A stretch of 64,000 nt of DNA, taken from assembly GCA_038142005.1 (NCBI GenBank), contig JAYQJE010000005.1, positions 1 to 64,000 on the forward strand, written 5' to 3'. This DNA is from SHAN690 sp023262195. GTDB taxonomy: Bacteria > Bacteroidota > Bacteroidia > Flavobacteriales_G > Salibacteraceae. The position numbers and the translations under genes are program-made. Below the pieces are notes generated by a model, which worked only from the letters and a program-made list of their open reading frames with translations, searched no databases and had not been told where the DNA came from. Positions 46,145-55,501 of the stretch are shown piece after piece; position 1 is the stretch's first letter; every line of letters begins with the position of its first letter.

Positions 46145-47312
46145 AAACCTACAACCCATTTCAACAAACGTATTGGGTATTGAATGCACAAATGTGCCAA
46201 AGCAGGCATAAGGTCGGTCGAGTCGTAAAAGGCATGGCTGCTCGCCTTTCGCCATGATCTAATCAATTGTGACAAGCTGAGGTTACGATTCAATATGAAG
46301 TGATAGTAAAAGTCTTCCAAGAAATAGTGCCAGTATATGCCGTTGGTCTTGTTGGTGAGCGGTAGGTTTTTCGGCTCTTCACCATTATAAGCGTCTACCA
46401 AGATTTTTGGTAGATCCACCCCAGCTGGCTTTGCAAGCCCATGCCAACTCCAAGATCTTGGGTTCATTTCAATAACATAATATTCGCCTTGGTGATGTTT
46501 GAATTCAATTTGTGAGAGCCCCGTGAAATTCGATTTCTCTACGATGGTTCTGGCATACTCGATAATCTTTGGACAAGCCACCGCTTCTGCCCAGGCTGCC
46601 TGACCAGCGGTAGGGGGAACTGTCGAACCTTCCTTCCCGTAAAACAACCAAGAAGTTTTCCGTTCATCGCAGAAACTCCTGCAGTATAGAGCTCATCATC
46701 GCCACCTGGAATAAGCTGTTGGATAATTACGTTGATTTGATTTTCTTCTAAAAACTCGATGAAAGTCAATGCTTCGCTTTCCGTGTTTGCAATCTTGACT
46801 TTAAAGACGCTATTGCGCATATTTTCAATGGTATTGCGCTCATCAGGTTTGAAAATGATAGGATAGGAAGCCTTACCTTCTTTGATATCAATAATGGTGT
46901 ACTCGGCTGGTCGGGGTATGCCATGTGCTGCGCAAAATTTCGAGAACTCCAACTTATTGGTAATCGTATCCAGCGTTTCAACGTTTGTTTCAAACAATGG
47001 ATCATAAACGGAGCTGAGTTCATCCCAATGCGATGCTAAGGTCCTTACATAGGTATCATTAACTGGAAGCAAAAGAGGTTTGGATTGCTCATTGAGGTTT
47101 TCACCGATACGCTTAATGGCGGCAATAAACTCCCTCTCGTTAGAATGCGGTGTGGGTATGAAATGCAATCCTTTTTTATACCGAGTATATATTCCGGGAC
47201 TCAACCTTCGGTGGTCCACCGCAGTAATCCTGTGTCCATCAATGGCGAGCGAACGGATACAGGCCAAGCCGTTTCTGTTGCAGTCGATTATGACAATTTC
47301 GTGTTTCACCAC
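46072..47312 (-). CDS. ATP-grasp ligase (frameshift near 46623)
   Basis: The N-terminal part (MVKHEIVIIDCNRNGLACIRSLAIDGHRITAVDH) is a pre-ATP-grasp Rossmann-like domain. YPIIFKPDERNTIENM...VIIQQLIPGGDDELY is the ATP-grasp nucleotide-binding part. One missing C in the C5 run near 46619 breaks the frame; adding it gives RKVRQFPPTAGQAAWAEAV, then the metal/phosphate-binding GLSQIEFKHHQGEYYVIEMNPRSWSW. These enzymes activate a carboxylate as acyl phosphate and ligate it to an amine or thiol. It overlaps the histidine-phosphatase gene (7 bases), which overlaps the phosphosulfolactate-synthase gene, so the three form one unit. The acyl donor may be the product of that unit (inference). Confidence 0.75.
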
Positions 47313-47830
47313 TCTAGCGACAACATTTCACCATTTTGAAACTCAATGGAGTTCATTCGGTGCATTTCACCGGTTTCGATGATCGATTTCATTGCCCTGA
47401 TGTATGCACCATGACTAACTATCAGGTATTCCTTGCCTTTATCTAAACCATCCAAGAACTGCTCAATGCGCGTTTGCAATTCAAGCAATTCTGGTTTCAA
47501 TTCGGTAGCCATGGGATCCGTTTCCCATTTTCCATTGAAAGCGGATATCATCTCCATTTTTGGTTTTCCTTCAAATCTTCCAAAACTCATTTCACCCACC
47601 AATGGCTCTATAGCGTAGTCGTTGATGTTCAGAAGCTGGGCAGTCTCAATTGCACGTTTTAGCGGGCTAACATAAACTTTGTCGATGGACAATGGGGAGA
47701 GTAACTCCTGAACTTTGATGGCCAGTGCTTCATTGTCTTTGCTATGCTCGATTAATGAAATGTCGGATAAGCCTTGAAGAAGTCCTGCTTCGTTCCAAGG
47801 CGTTACGAAATGGCGAATGGCGTGAATCAC
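47306..47830 (-). CDS. histidine-phosphatase-family (phosphoglycerate-mutase-like) protein
   Basis: A 174-aa member of the histidine phosphatase superfamily. The catalytic His lies in IRHFVTPWNEAG, where the usual RHGQT/E reads RHFVT: the His is kept but the following Gly is replaced by Phe. Other core residues are present: VYVSPLKRAIETAQLL, the acid-containing GRFEG and the second His in YLIVSHGAYIRAM. It overlaps the genes on both sides (4 and 7 bases), so it acts with them. A reasonable inference is removal of the phosphate from phosphosulfolactate or a related product, a job done by the unrelated ComB in the coenzyme M pathway. Confidence 0.8.
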   Translation of the reverse strand: MIHAIRHFVTPWNEAGLLQGLSDISLIEHSKDNEALAIKVQELLSPLSIDKVYVSPLKRAIETAQLLNINDYAIEPLVGEMSFGRFEGKPKMEMISAFNGKWETDPMATELKPELLELQTRIEQFLDGLDKGKEYLIVSHGAYIRAMKSIIETGEMHRMNSIEFQNGEMLSLEW

Positions 47831-48570
47831 CCTTTTAAATGAAACGTTTCACTGCGAAGGCCAACGCGCTGTGCCTCTAGCACAGCTAAATCCAATGGGC
47901 TCACATTTCCGAGATTTACGTTGCTTCCCACTTGGTTGATGAAAAACATTTGCATGGAAGAGGAGGGGGCCTCAAAAATGAGTTTTTCCGTATCGACTTG
48001 CGTCATGATATCGGACACAAGTCCCGTTCTTATTTCTCCGCTGGGTCTATATATTCCCGCTGTTCCACTGTCTCGACCTTCGGTAATCACATATTTGGCC
48101 CCGGCATCTAACAACGATTTGATTTCACCGATCCACTGTGATGGTGGCATAATGGCATCTGCGTCTTTTGACCCAACCTCTGAAAGCACGGTGTAATTTT
48201 TGCTTAATCTATCTACTAACCCACACCGTTCTTCAATATTAATGTCAACTGTTCCTGTGGAAACCTCCAACATGTTAATTCCATTTGAATCCAGAAATTT
48301 GAGGAATTCGTCCAGCTTATTTTGGTGATAGAACTTCTCAAACAATGTTCCACCAAAGTAGACCTGTACTCCAGCTGCATGATAAAGTTTAATCTTCTCT
48401 TTGAGGTTAGGTAAAATATAGGCTACACCAATTCCAATCTTTGCGATATCAATGAAGTCAGCATAATCCTTCAAGATTGATTCTAGCTCACCAGTGCTTA
48501 GCCTAGTATCCTGAACAGAAGTTATTCCTGTGGTTCTGGGTTTGGAGGTTCTTTTTGGTAAGTCGAGCAT
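47827..48570 (-). CDS. phosphosulfolactate synthase homologue (ComA family)
   Basis: ComA adds sulfite to PEP to give (2R)-phospho-3-sulfolactate. The start at 48570 gives MLDLPKRTSKPRTTGITSVQD. Family blocks (PF02679) are visible: DYADFIDIAKIGIGVAYILP, LYHAAGVQVYFGGTLFEKFY, LDSNGINMLEVSTGTVDI, VLSEVGSKD, AKYVITEGRDSGTAGIY, and IFEAPSSSMQMFFINQVGSNVNLGNV. The length of about 247 residues is usual. ComA homologues exist in bacteria without coenzyme M, where the product may be sulfolactate or another sulfonate. The placement inside a polysaccharide locus, in one unit with a phosphatase and an ATP-grasp ligase, is unusual. Confidence 0.85.
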   Translation of the reverse strand: MLDLPKRTSKPRTTGITSVQDTRLSTGELESILKDYADFIDIAKIGIGVAYILPNLKEKIKLYHAAGVQVYFGGTLFEKFYHQNKLDEFLKFLDSNGINMLEVSTGTVDINIEERCGLVDRLSKNYTVLSEVGSKDADAIMPPSQWIGEIKSLLDAGAKYVITEGRDSGTAGIYRPSGEIRTGLVSDIMTQVDTEKLIFEAPSSSMQMFFINQVGSNVNLGNVSPLDLAVLEAQRVGLRSETFHLKG

Positions 48571-48617
48571 GGGTTGAAAATTTAGGCAAAGATGCAATAG
48601 AATATTTTCACCATCGA

Positions 48618-49940
48618 TTATTTGTGTGGTTGGATAAGTCGCCTCTCAATTTTGAAAAAATTGTTGGGATAGAATCCAACGACAAGAATTCCAAGTAGGA
48701 GTCCATGGGTTACCAAAGTGACAACAAAACCTGTATTAATAAAGACATGGGCTACCATAAATAATAATGGCAAGGTAAAGGGGATGGGTTTGTTTTTACT
48801 TACATAGTCGATGAGCATGTAAACCTGCGGGAGTAAAACAGAAATAAGGATGTAGCTAAAGTAACCTGCATTGTGAAACATATCTGCGAACACATTTCCA
48901 TTGGCATAAACATCCGCGTTGAAACTAAAATATCTTTCCCCTATGAGTACAGGTGCAGTTTCTTGGTATGGTGAGTTAACTACACTCTTGATAAGAAAGG
49001 TATGGGCGAATAGATTTAGACCATTCTCGGTGAAATATTCACAGTAATAATAGTATATCTGGCTAGGTAGTAGCAATGACCTGCGAATGAATAAAGAAGA
49101 AATAAGGGAATACCCTTTCTCCGCAAATTGATCGAAAAGTAACAGTAATACCAATGAGGCGCAGAACAGAAGAGTAAGGGCTAAATTAAAATCGTTCCTG
49201 AACCTCGATACCAAAGCGAAAATCCCTAAAGTGAATGGTGCAGCAAATAGATACGATTTTTGACCACCTAGCGAGAAAAAGTACAGTGCCCCAATCAATC
49301 CAAACAACACCCATGCGTACTTTTTCCGGAGTGCTGCGTGCAATACAAATGCAATATTGAGAACACCTGCCAACCAACTAAGGGCGTATTTCATAGCCGT
49401 AGAAACTTCTGCAGCCTTGAACAACTCACGTTGTTCGTAAACATTGCTCAAACTAGGAATTTGAAACTTAAATCCATATTGCCAAATGACCAACGCCCAA
49501 AGGGCTAAATAAATGGCAAGTCCTAGGTATTTAAAATTGGCCGAACTCAAGGAAAATTGCCTGACGCCTTTAAATCCATTGAATAGGTATTGTTGTGTGC
49601 CAATTACTATAAAGGTGAGAAATAGACAATAGAAATAGGATCCATCTAGTTTTTGATTCATTGAATAAAGCACCGTGCTGGGAACGAAGCATACCAAATA
49701 GAGCAGTATATGAATCGAGTTACTCACTCGGTCCATCTTTACATTGACCATGTAAGCACTGATCACCAGACAAATCCAGGAGAAGGTACTTTCAATCAAT
49801 TCTCTTGGCTCGTAAATCAAACCATAGTAAGCGAAATCCTTTGTAAAAATCAGATAGTATGCTTCTAATATGGTACGATAGACCATGATACATAACACAA
49901 AGAATGTTTGACGCCTTATTGCTGATCTTGAGATTACCAT
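48618..49940 (-). CDS. O-antigen/exopolysaccharide polymerase-like membrane protein (Wzy-type)
   Basis: A 440-aa protein with roughly twelve predicted transmembrane helices, for example IHILLYLVCFVPSTVLYS, YFYCLFLTFIVIGTQQYLF, LAIYLALWALVIWQYG and FVVTLVTHGLLLGILVVGFY, and a large extracytoplasmic loop (YYYYCEYFTENGLNLFAHTFLIKSVVN) as in Wzy polymerases. There is no conserved catalytic motif, as normal for this group. It lies downstream of a divergent Wzz-like gene and upstream of the ComA-homologue gene. Confidence 0.65.
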   Translation of the reverse strand: MVISRSAIRRQTFFVLCIMVYRTILEAYYLIFTKDFAYYGLIYEPRELIESTFSWICLVISAYMVNVKMDRVSNSIHILLYLVCFVPSTVLYSMNQKLDGSYFYCLFLTFIVIGTQQYLFNGFKGVRQFSLSSANFKYLGLAIYLALWALVIWQYGFKFQIPSLSNVYEQRELFKAAEVSTAMKYALSWLAGVLNIAFVLHAALRKKYAWVLFGLIGALYFFSLGGQKSYLFAAPFTLGIFALVSRFRNDFNLALTLLFCASLVLLLLFDQFAEKGYSLISSLFIRRSLLLPSQIYYYYCEYFTENGLNLFAHTFLIKSVVNSPYQETAPVLIGERYFSFNADVYANGNVFADMFHNAGYFSYILISVLLPQVYMLIDYVSKNKPIPFTLPLLFMVAHVFINTGFVVTLVTHGLLLGILVVGFYPNNFFKIERRLIQPHK

Positions 49941-50028
49941 GAATTAAACGCAATATTAATGTTTGGCCTTGCTCGTTTCACTACTATTGATTCTTAGTTT
50001 TGACCGCCAGAGTATTAACATTTATTCC

Positions 50029-50859
50029 ATGGAAGAAGAAGTCAAGTACATTTTGAAAGATGATAGAGATTTGGAAATCTCGCTTCGAAAGGTCTATGAA
50101 GTTTTGATTTCAAAATGGAAACAAATCCTTTTGATTAGCACGGTGGCTGGCGTGTTGGCATTTGCTTTCAATATTTACTTACCGCCATATTACGATTCAT
50201 CCGCAATGCTTGCTTCCACCATGTTTGACGCAACGGAGATTATGCCAATTCTAAATCCGATGAGTGAGGCTGTAAGCAATGGAAACCTGCAAGAAATAAA
50301 GAAGATCCTTAAGGTATCAGACTCGGTTTTAGGGACGGTTAAGTCTCTTGAATTTGTGAGTCAAGATTATGACGAAGAGCTGTTTACCTGTGAGGTAAAC
50401 CTTCAAGTCACGGATACGAATACTATACCTATAATTGAGAAAGCCATACTCCAAAACCTCATGTCAAATCCCTATTTATTGGAGCGTTATAGTAGCAAAC
50501 AGGAGCAGTGGAACTCGGTCTATGAAAAAACGATAGAGGAAATTGGCAACTTGAACAAAATGAAATTGGCCATCGATGATATTGATGCCAAGGTGCAGGC
50601 AGGACTAATCGTATACCCATTAAATATTCACTCTGAGCTGGTGCACATGGAAGAGAAAGCGGCAAACATTAAGTGGCGAAGAGACATGCTCTCTATCGCA
50701 TATTATCTTAGAAAAGCGACAATGCCCAGTTCAAAGAGCGGCCCGAGTGTTTTGAAAAACACCCTCGCTGTGATTATCGCTGCATCTCTGTTCAGTGCTT
50801 TGCTATACATCTTAAATTTTGCGATTCTCGGTCCAGAAGCACAGAAGCGAGAAGATTAA
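50029..50859 (+). CDS. Wzz-like polysaccharide chain-length protein 1
   Basis: ATG 50029 gives MEEEVKYILKDDRDLEISLRKVYEVLISKWK then a membrane segment (QILLISTVAGVLAFAFNIYL), a periplasmic helical domain with FDATEIMPILNPMSE and a second membrane segment near the C-terminus (NTLAVIIAASLFSALLYILN). This two-helix layout is the Wzz/PCP family that controls polymer length. The upstream in-frame start at 49963 adds 22 hydrophobic residues and is less likely. No kinase domain is present. It precedes the first glycosyltransferase by 16 bases. Confidence 0.75.
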   Translation: MEEEVKYILKDDRDLEISLRKVYEVLISKWKQILLISTVAGVLAFAFNIYLPPYYDSSAMLASTMFDATEIMPILNPMSEAVSNGNLQEIKKILKVSDSVLGTVKSLEFVSQDYDEELFTCEVNLQVTDTNTIPIIEKAILQNLMSNPYLLERYSSKQEQWNSVYEKTIEEIGNLNKMKLAIDDIDAKVQAGLIVYPLNIHSELVHMEEKAANIKWRRDMLSIAYYLRKATMPSSKSGPSVLKNTLAVIIAASLFSALLYILNFAILGPEAQKRED

Positions 50860-50875
50860 TGATCGATAGTATATA

Positions 50876-51988
50876 GTGTATACGGTCTGCCACATCACCA
50901 CTGTTCACATTGCCAAGGACATTCGCATATATCATAAAGAATGCAAGGCTTTGGCAATGGCCGGGTACGATGTAAAGTTGGTCGTGGTCAACACGAAAGA
51001 CACCAAATCGGATTATCCAGGTGTAGAAATCATCAATGTTCCGGTAAACGCTTCCTCCAAAGTGAAGCGTATACTAAATGCACCAAAAAAGGCAAGGGAG
51101 TAGCCGAAAGTCTGAATGCGGATGTCTATCATTTTCATGACCCCGAGTTTCTTTTCGAAGCTCGAAGACTTCCAAAAAAGGGTTCAAGTCATATATGACG
51201 TTCACGAAGATGTTCCAAATCAAGTGCGTTCAAAGTATTGGATTCCAGGATTCATTCGCCCTTTAGTAAGTGCAGGTGTGAAAATGGTCGAGATGTCGGT
51301 TGCTAAACATCTTTCATCAATTGTGACCGTTGTTGACAGCATTGCAAATCGATTTGATAAAGTCAACAAACATGTAGTTCAGATTCGAAATTACCCGCGA
51401 TTGGAAGAATTGCCAGAGTCCTAAACAATGGGCTTCAAACAAGGAACAATGTATCTGTTATGTTGGAGATATAACTCAGATTACGCGGGGAGTATACGAT
51501 GGTATACAAGCATTGACTAGAACCAATATGAAAATGCTCCTCGCAGGAAGGTTTCCTAGCAAACCGTTTGAGAATGAAGTAACGACTTCAGAAGGATGGA
51601 AATCAGTGGATTTCCTTGGTTTTATAAGTCGAAGTGAAATAGCCGATGTTCTAAATCGATCAAAAATTGGTCTGGTAACACTTCATCCCACTCCAAGCTA
51701 TGTTGAGGCACTGCCAGTAAAATTTTTGAATATATGGCCGCAGGTATTCCCGTTATCGCTTCAAATTTTGGTTGGCTCAAAAAAATCGTAGAGCAGCATA
51801 ATTGCGGGCTTGCTGTAGATCCGCAAAACCCTAGAGAAATTGCCAATGCCATCAATTGGTTGTGTGACCATGATGACGAAGCGCGTCAAATGGGAGAACG
51901 GGGGAGAAAAGCTGTTGAAGAGAGCTATAACTGGGCTTCAGAAGAAGAGAAACTCATTGGGCTATATAGCAAGATACTTGGCAATTAA
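50876..51988 (+). CDS. GT4-family glycosyltransferase (four frameshifts)
   Basis: The reading frame is cut at about 51090 (A6, one A missing), 51178 (one surplus base at AAAAAAGGG), 51421 and 51726 (T5, one T missing). Joined, it encodes a GT-B retaining transferase of about 370 residues. The N-terminal Rossmann domain reads VCHITTVHIAKDIRIYHKECKALAMAGYDVKLVV, then NADVYHFHDPEFLFEA, VIYDVHEDVPNQV and AKHLSSIVTVVDSIANRF. The C-terminal nucleotide-sugar site reads CYVGDITQITRGVYDGIQAL, then VKFFEYMAAGIPVIASNFG...GLAVDPQNPREIANAI, the GT4 E-x7-E-like motif region. Starts at GTG 50876. Either an error-rich stretch or a decaying gene; restored motifs favour errors. Confidence 0.75.
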
Positions 51989-52046
51989 ACTTGTATAAGG
52001 GGCAATTGTATCCAACGATATCTGGTACGACTATTTTCACTGAATC

Positions 52047-53185
52047 TTACAATGAGGAGACAAAGTCATCGGATATTTTCTTGCGAGACAGGCTGTCTCG
52101 TATTGACTTGGAGCGACTGCTCATTTCCAAAAGTTGTTGAGGGTTGTTAACCAGTTCCGAGATCTTTTCGACTATGCCATCTGAGTCATTCGCGTCAAAT
52201 TGATAACCCACCCCGTGTTTTTCCACGAACCTTCCCGCTTCGCTGATCGGAGTAACTAAAGAAGGGATGCCCGAACCAATGAATTCCATCACCTTGCTCG
52301 GGAAAGAGTTTTTGCTGATATCGGTATTGCCCTGGAAAGAGATGCCCAATGAAATGGTTTTCAGCAGCTGAGGAACTTCCTCATGACCAATGGTTCCCAG
52401 GTGTTGGAGGATGCTAATCTCTTCCTGGGCATCCAAAATGACTTGGGTTTGGGCTCCCAGCCATAGACCAAAAAGTTAACCGGCAATTTTAAGGCTTCGC
52501 ATTTCCTGGCTACCTCCACAATAAGCTGCGGATTTTGAAATTTGCCCATATTCCCATGAAAAACGATGTTGAATGGATCGGTGCTGAGCTGATCCACGAC
52601 CGAAATGTTGTCCGCGAATCCGTTTCTTACCAGTCGGATTTTATCGGGTTGTCCTGATTTATCTCCTAGTTTTTCTACGATTCGCTCTGTTACCGTGGTG
52701 GTCATTTCAGATTTCCGATAGATATTGCGTTCAATGCGCCTTAGAAGTTTTCCAAATAAACCGTCTGGATTTACGAGTCCTTCAATGAAATATACTTCTG
52801 GGTATTCATCGCGTACATCAAAAATGAATCGTTTACCGGTAATCCGGCAAGCCAGAGAAGCGGCATAACTGATGGTAAATGGAGGACTTGAAATAAAAAA
52901 AAGTTGTGCTGGATGAAACAGCACTCGGAAGAACATCTCCAAGGAATAGACCAACTCCTTGAATAGCCGTATATAAGCAGAGTCTTGATTGCTACCTATC
53001 GGAGACCATAGGGTTTGCACTTGATATTCTTTGATGCCCTTAGAAAGATTTGACGTCAAGATGGAAGTGTCATAACCAGCATCAAGAAAGGCATCCGCCA
53101 AATAACGGTTGCGCACGGCCATGGCAGGACTCTCGGGGTAAAAGAGTTGCACCACGATGCATACGGATTTCTTTTTTAACTCCAT
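52047..53185 (-). CDS. GT4-family glycosyltransferase (frameshift near 52440)
   Basis: ATG 53185 gives MELKKKSVCIVVQLFYPESPAMAVRNRYLADAFLDAGYDTSILTS, the WcaI/WbuB-like N-terminal domain. One base is missing near 52440; joining gives EPKPKVILDAQEEISILQHLG. The donor-binding domain has VFHGNMGKFQNPQLIVEVARK, GFADNIS, and SLGISFQGNTDISKNSFPSKVMEFIGSGIPSLV...GVGYQFDAND. The protein has about 380 residues. It faces the opposite way from the first GT4 gene. Confidence 0.8.
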
Positions 53186-53286
53186 AAATAGATTATCCAA
53201 GTTTAGTTTGGCAATATTGCCAAAACAACTCATAAGTTGGTCGCACTTTTCCAAATTAACTAAACTGCGAGACCATTAAAAGTTTC

Positions 53287-54588
53287 ATGCAATTGCGAAT
53301 ACCTCAGACCTTAAGCTCGATTACAATTTGGCTGTTGGTGGGCTATATGTTGAGTGGAATTATAAAGAACGCTCTGTTGCTCTTTGACATTCAAGCTGGG
53401 TTTGATCTCACGTTGGTGCTTGCCTTATTGATTATTCTTTTTGGTAGTCTCATGTGGATGCGCAGAGGTTTCGCGATTAAGGTTGAACGATTAAACCTTA
53501 TGTTATTGGTTCTATTCGCGTTGTTAATTACTTGGATGAGCATCTCTATGGTTTATAGTAATTCTCAGTGGTATAAGTATGCGAAGTTTTTCGGCTTTTG
53601 TACTGGAGTTTTCCTGGTCCTCATTCCATTGTTTTTTGATACACTTAATTTATCGCTCTACAGTAGGGTTTACACCTACCTTACGCTATTTGGGTCATGG
53701 TTTTACATTTTCGTTATGACCAGATACGAGTTGTTTGAGTTTTTCTTCGAAGTAAAAGACATGTACTTGTATTTTGGAAAAATGCTCGGCACTGGTACTA
53801 TACTTCTGGTATTTGGATGGAGGAGGGTGCTTCATTGGTCTAGATCAAAGGCATATCTCATTATATTCTGTTGCATTCTAACGTTGCTGGCACTAGGAGC
53901 GAGAGGGCCATTTATATTCTTTGTTGCTGTCTGTATCGTTGGTCTCTTTATTCAATTGCTTGTAGGAAATAGTGAAAGAGTCAAACCACGTCAATCAAGT
54001 GGCCGGGTACTTACGCTGGTATTGGGCATCGTAGCCTTATTAGGAACTGTGATGCTGATCACCTTTTCTGACGACTTGTTGCAGTTAATCCTAAGAAGTT
54101 TTAATCGCTATGTGGTTTTGTTTGAGTTTTTGGATATTTCAAGTGAATCGGATGGTGGTAAGTCAATTGATAACCGCGTACAATTCATTCAACATACCTT
54201 CTACGGCATATTTGAGAGTGGTTACAGCTTTCTATTCGGAAATGGCTTTGGAAGCTTTGGAATGGACTTTTTAGGATATGAGGCCGAATTGTATCCTCAT
54301 AATTTATTCCTTGAAGCATGGTATGAAATGGGAGTTATTGGTTTCCTGTTACTGTTTGGCATTCTCACTTTAGCCATCTGGCAACTCACCAAATCGCCAA
54401 TCGGATTTATAATGATACCTGCCGTGTCGTTTGAGCTATTGAACTTCTTGAAGTCCGGCTCTTTTGCAGATACACGAACCCTGTTTCTGCTGATTACGCT
54501 AGGCCTAGGGTTTAGCAAGCATCAACTTGGCCTCCATAACGAGACTGATTATGAACCCCATAAAGAGACCTACGAACGATCCGAGTAA
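53287..54588 (+). CDS. O-antigen polymerase/ligase-like membrane protein
   Basis: A 433-aa protein with about eleven transmembrane segments (IWLLVGYMLSGIIKNALLLF, LTLVLALLIILFGSLMWM, LIIFCCILTLLALGARGPFIFF, VLTLVLGIVALLGTVMLITF). It contains the Wzy_C-type periplasmic region GNGFGSFGMDFLGYEAELYPHNLFLEAWYEMGVIGFLLL, where GARGPF and PHN-x-x-LE are hallmarks of the WaaL/Wzy family. It is probably a polymerase; this is the second Wzy/WaaL-like protein in the locus. Its 3' end overlaps the convergent Wzz-like gene by 84 bases. Confidence 0.75.
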   Translation: MQLRIPQTLSSITIWLLVGYMLSGIIKNALLLFDIQAGFDLTLVLALLIILFGSLMWMRRGFAIKVERLNLMLLVLFALLITWMSISMVYSNSQWYKYAKFFGFCTGVFLVLIPLFFDTLNLSLYSRVYTYLTLFGSWFYIFVMTRYELFEFFFEVKDMYLYFGKMLGTGTILLVFGWRRVLHWSRSKAYLIIFCCILTLLALGARGPFIFFVAVCIVGLFIQLLVGNSERVKPRQSSGRVLTLVLGIVALLGTVMLITFSDDLLQLILRSFNRYVVLFEFLDISSESDGGKSIDNRVQFIQHTFYGIFESGYSFLFGNGFGSFGMDFLGYEAELYPHNLFLEAWYEMGVIGFLLLFGILTLAIWQLTKSPIGFIMIPAVSFELLNFLKSGSFADTRTLFLLITLGLGFSKHQLGLHNETDYEPHKETYERSE

Positions 54589-55311
54589 AAGGGACGCACT
54601 CAATCCAAAAGTGGGTTTCGAAGGAGTAATTAGTTGGGTCAATTGATAAAAGGGTGCCCCAATTTCAATTTCTCGTTCGATCTGGGCATTTTTTTCAATC
54701 ATGGCGAGCATGGAAGTGTGCGATCCGTTGGCGTAAACACCAAGCGCTGGTGGCCTATTTCCTTTGATGTACTCGTAGTATTGATTTTGAAAACTGTCCA
54801 ATTCGGCAATTTCATCAACGATTTTCCTCGCCATATCCTTCCTCGATCTCGAATACAATTCGGCTTGTTTTTGCACATAGTGATTGGATGAGAATATGTC
54901 TAGAATACATCGTTCAATTTTTTGAGCATAAAGCGGTTCACTCATTTTTATGGTAATCCGAACTTGAGCGCTTTCGGAACCCCTGCTGTTCGTGTTTTGG
55001 AAAATAGCCGATTCGATAAGGCCCATGCTTGCGGCCACGCTATCCGAACATTTGCATCGAGACGTCAGAAAATCGTAGTGACCTTGGTCAATAGCTTGGT
55101 TAATAGATAAGGTAATTTCTGAGAAAACATTCGCAGGAACAGAGTGAGTTTCAATGGTAAATGATCCGATGTAGGTTTTGGGATACTGGTGAATGAGCAC
55201 CCCCAATAAGATGCCTGCTATGAAGAACGCCACTATAGCTCTAAACCTACGCCTAAAAAAACTGGCCGTTAAACGCAGCGTGTCTTCTAGGGTTAAATAC
55301 TCTTTTTCCAT
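54505..55311 (-). CDS. Wzz-like polysaccharide chain-length protein 2
   Basis: A 268-aa protein with N-terminal and C-terminal membrane helices (AIVAFFIAGILLGVLIHQYP; LSASLLLGSFVGLFMGFIISLVM) around a periplasmic helical domain, and the Pro/Gly-rich stretch PSKPTFGLSASLLLG before the second helix, the classical PCP/Wzz signature. Cys-rich patch SRCKCSDS at about residue 85. It is unrelated in detail to the first Wzz-like protein at 50029, so the locus has two different length regulators. Confidence 0.75.
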   Translation of the reverse strand: MEKEYLTLEDTLRLTASFFRRRFRAIVAFFIAGILLGVLIHQYPKTYIGSFTIETHSVPANVFSEITLSINQAIDQGHYDFLTSRCKCSDSVAASMGLIESAIFQNTNSRGSESAQVRITIKMSEPLYAQKIERCILDIFSSNHYVQKQAELYSRSRKDMARKIVDEIAELDSFQNQYYEYIKGNRPPALGVYANGSHTSMLAMIEKNAQIEREIEIGAPFYQLTQLITPSKPTFGLSASLLLGSFVGLFMGFIISLVMEAKLMLAKP

Positions 55312-55501
55312 TCGGATTCAAGGTTAGTATAATTTGAGAAATGAACAAAACAAACATTCGGGCCTCATAAAGTATATTGAAACTTGGAATAAATACTATT
55401 CTCTCCGATTCATCTATCGTCATTGGTTGTCACAGGTGATTGTTAATGTTATCTGATTTAATCAGGACGACACCATTATGTGTAAGGTTAATTTTGCTTG
55501 A

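Noticed and set aside
49963..50028. Upstream start for the first Wzz-like protein
   Set aside because: It would add an extra hydrophobic segment before the conserved cytoplasmic N-terminus; ATG 50029 fits the family layout.
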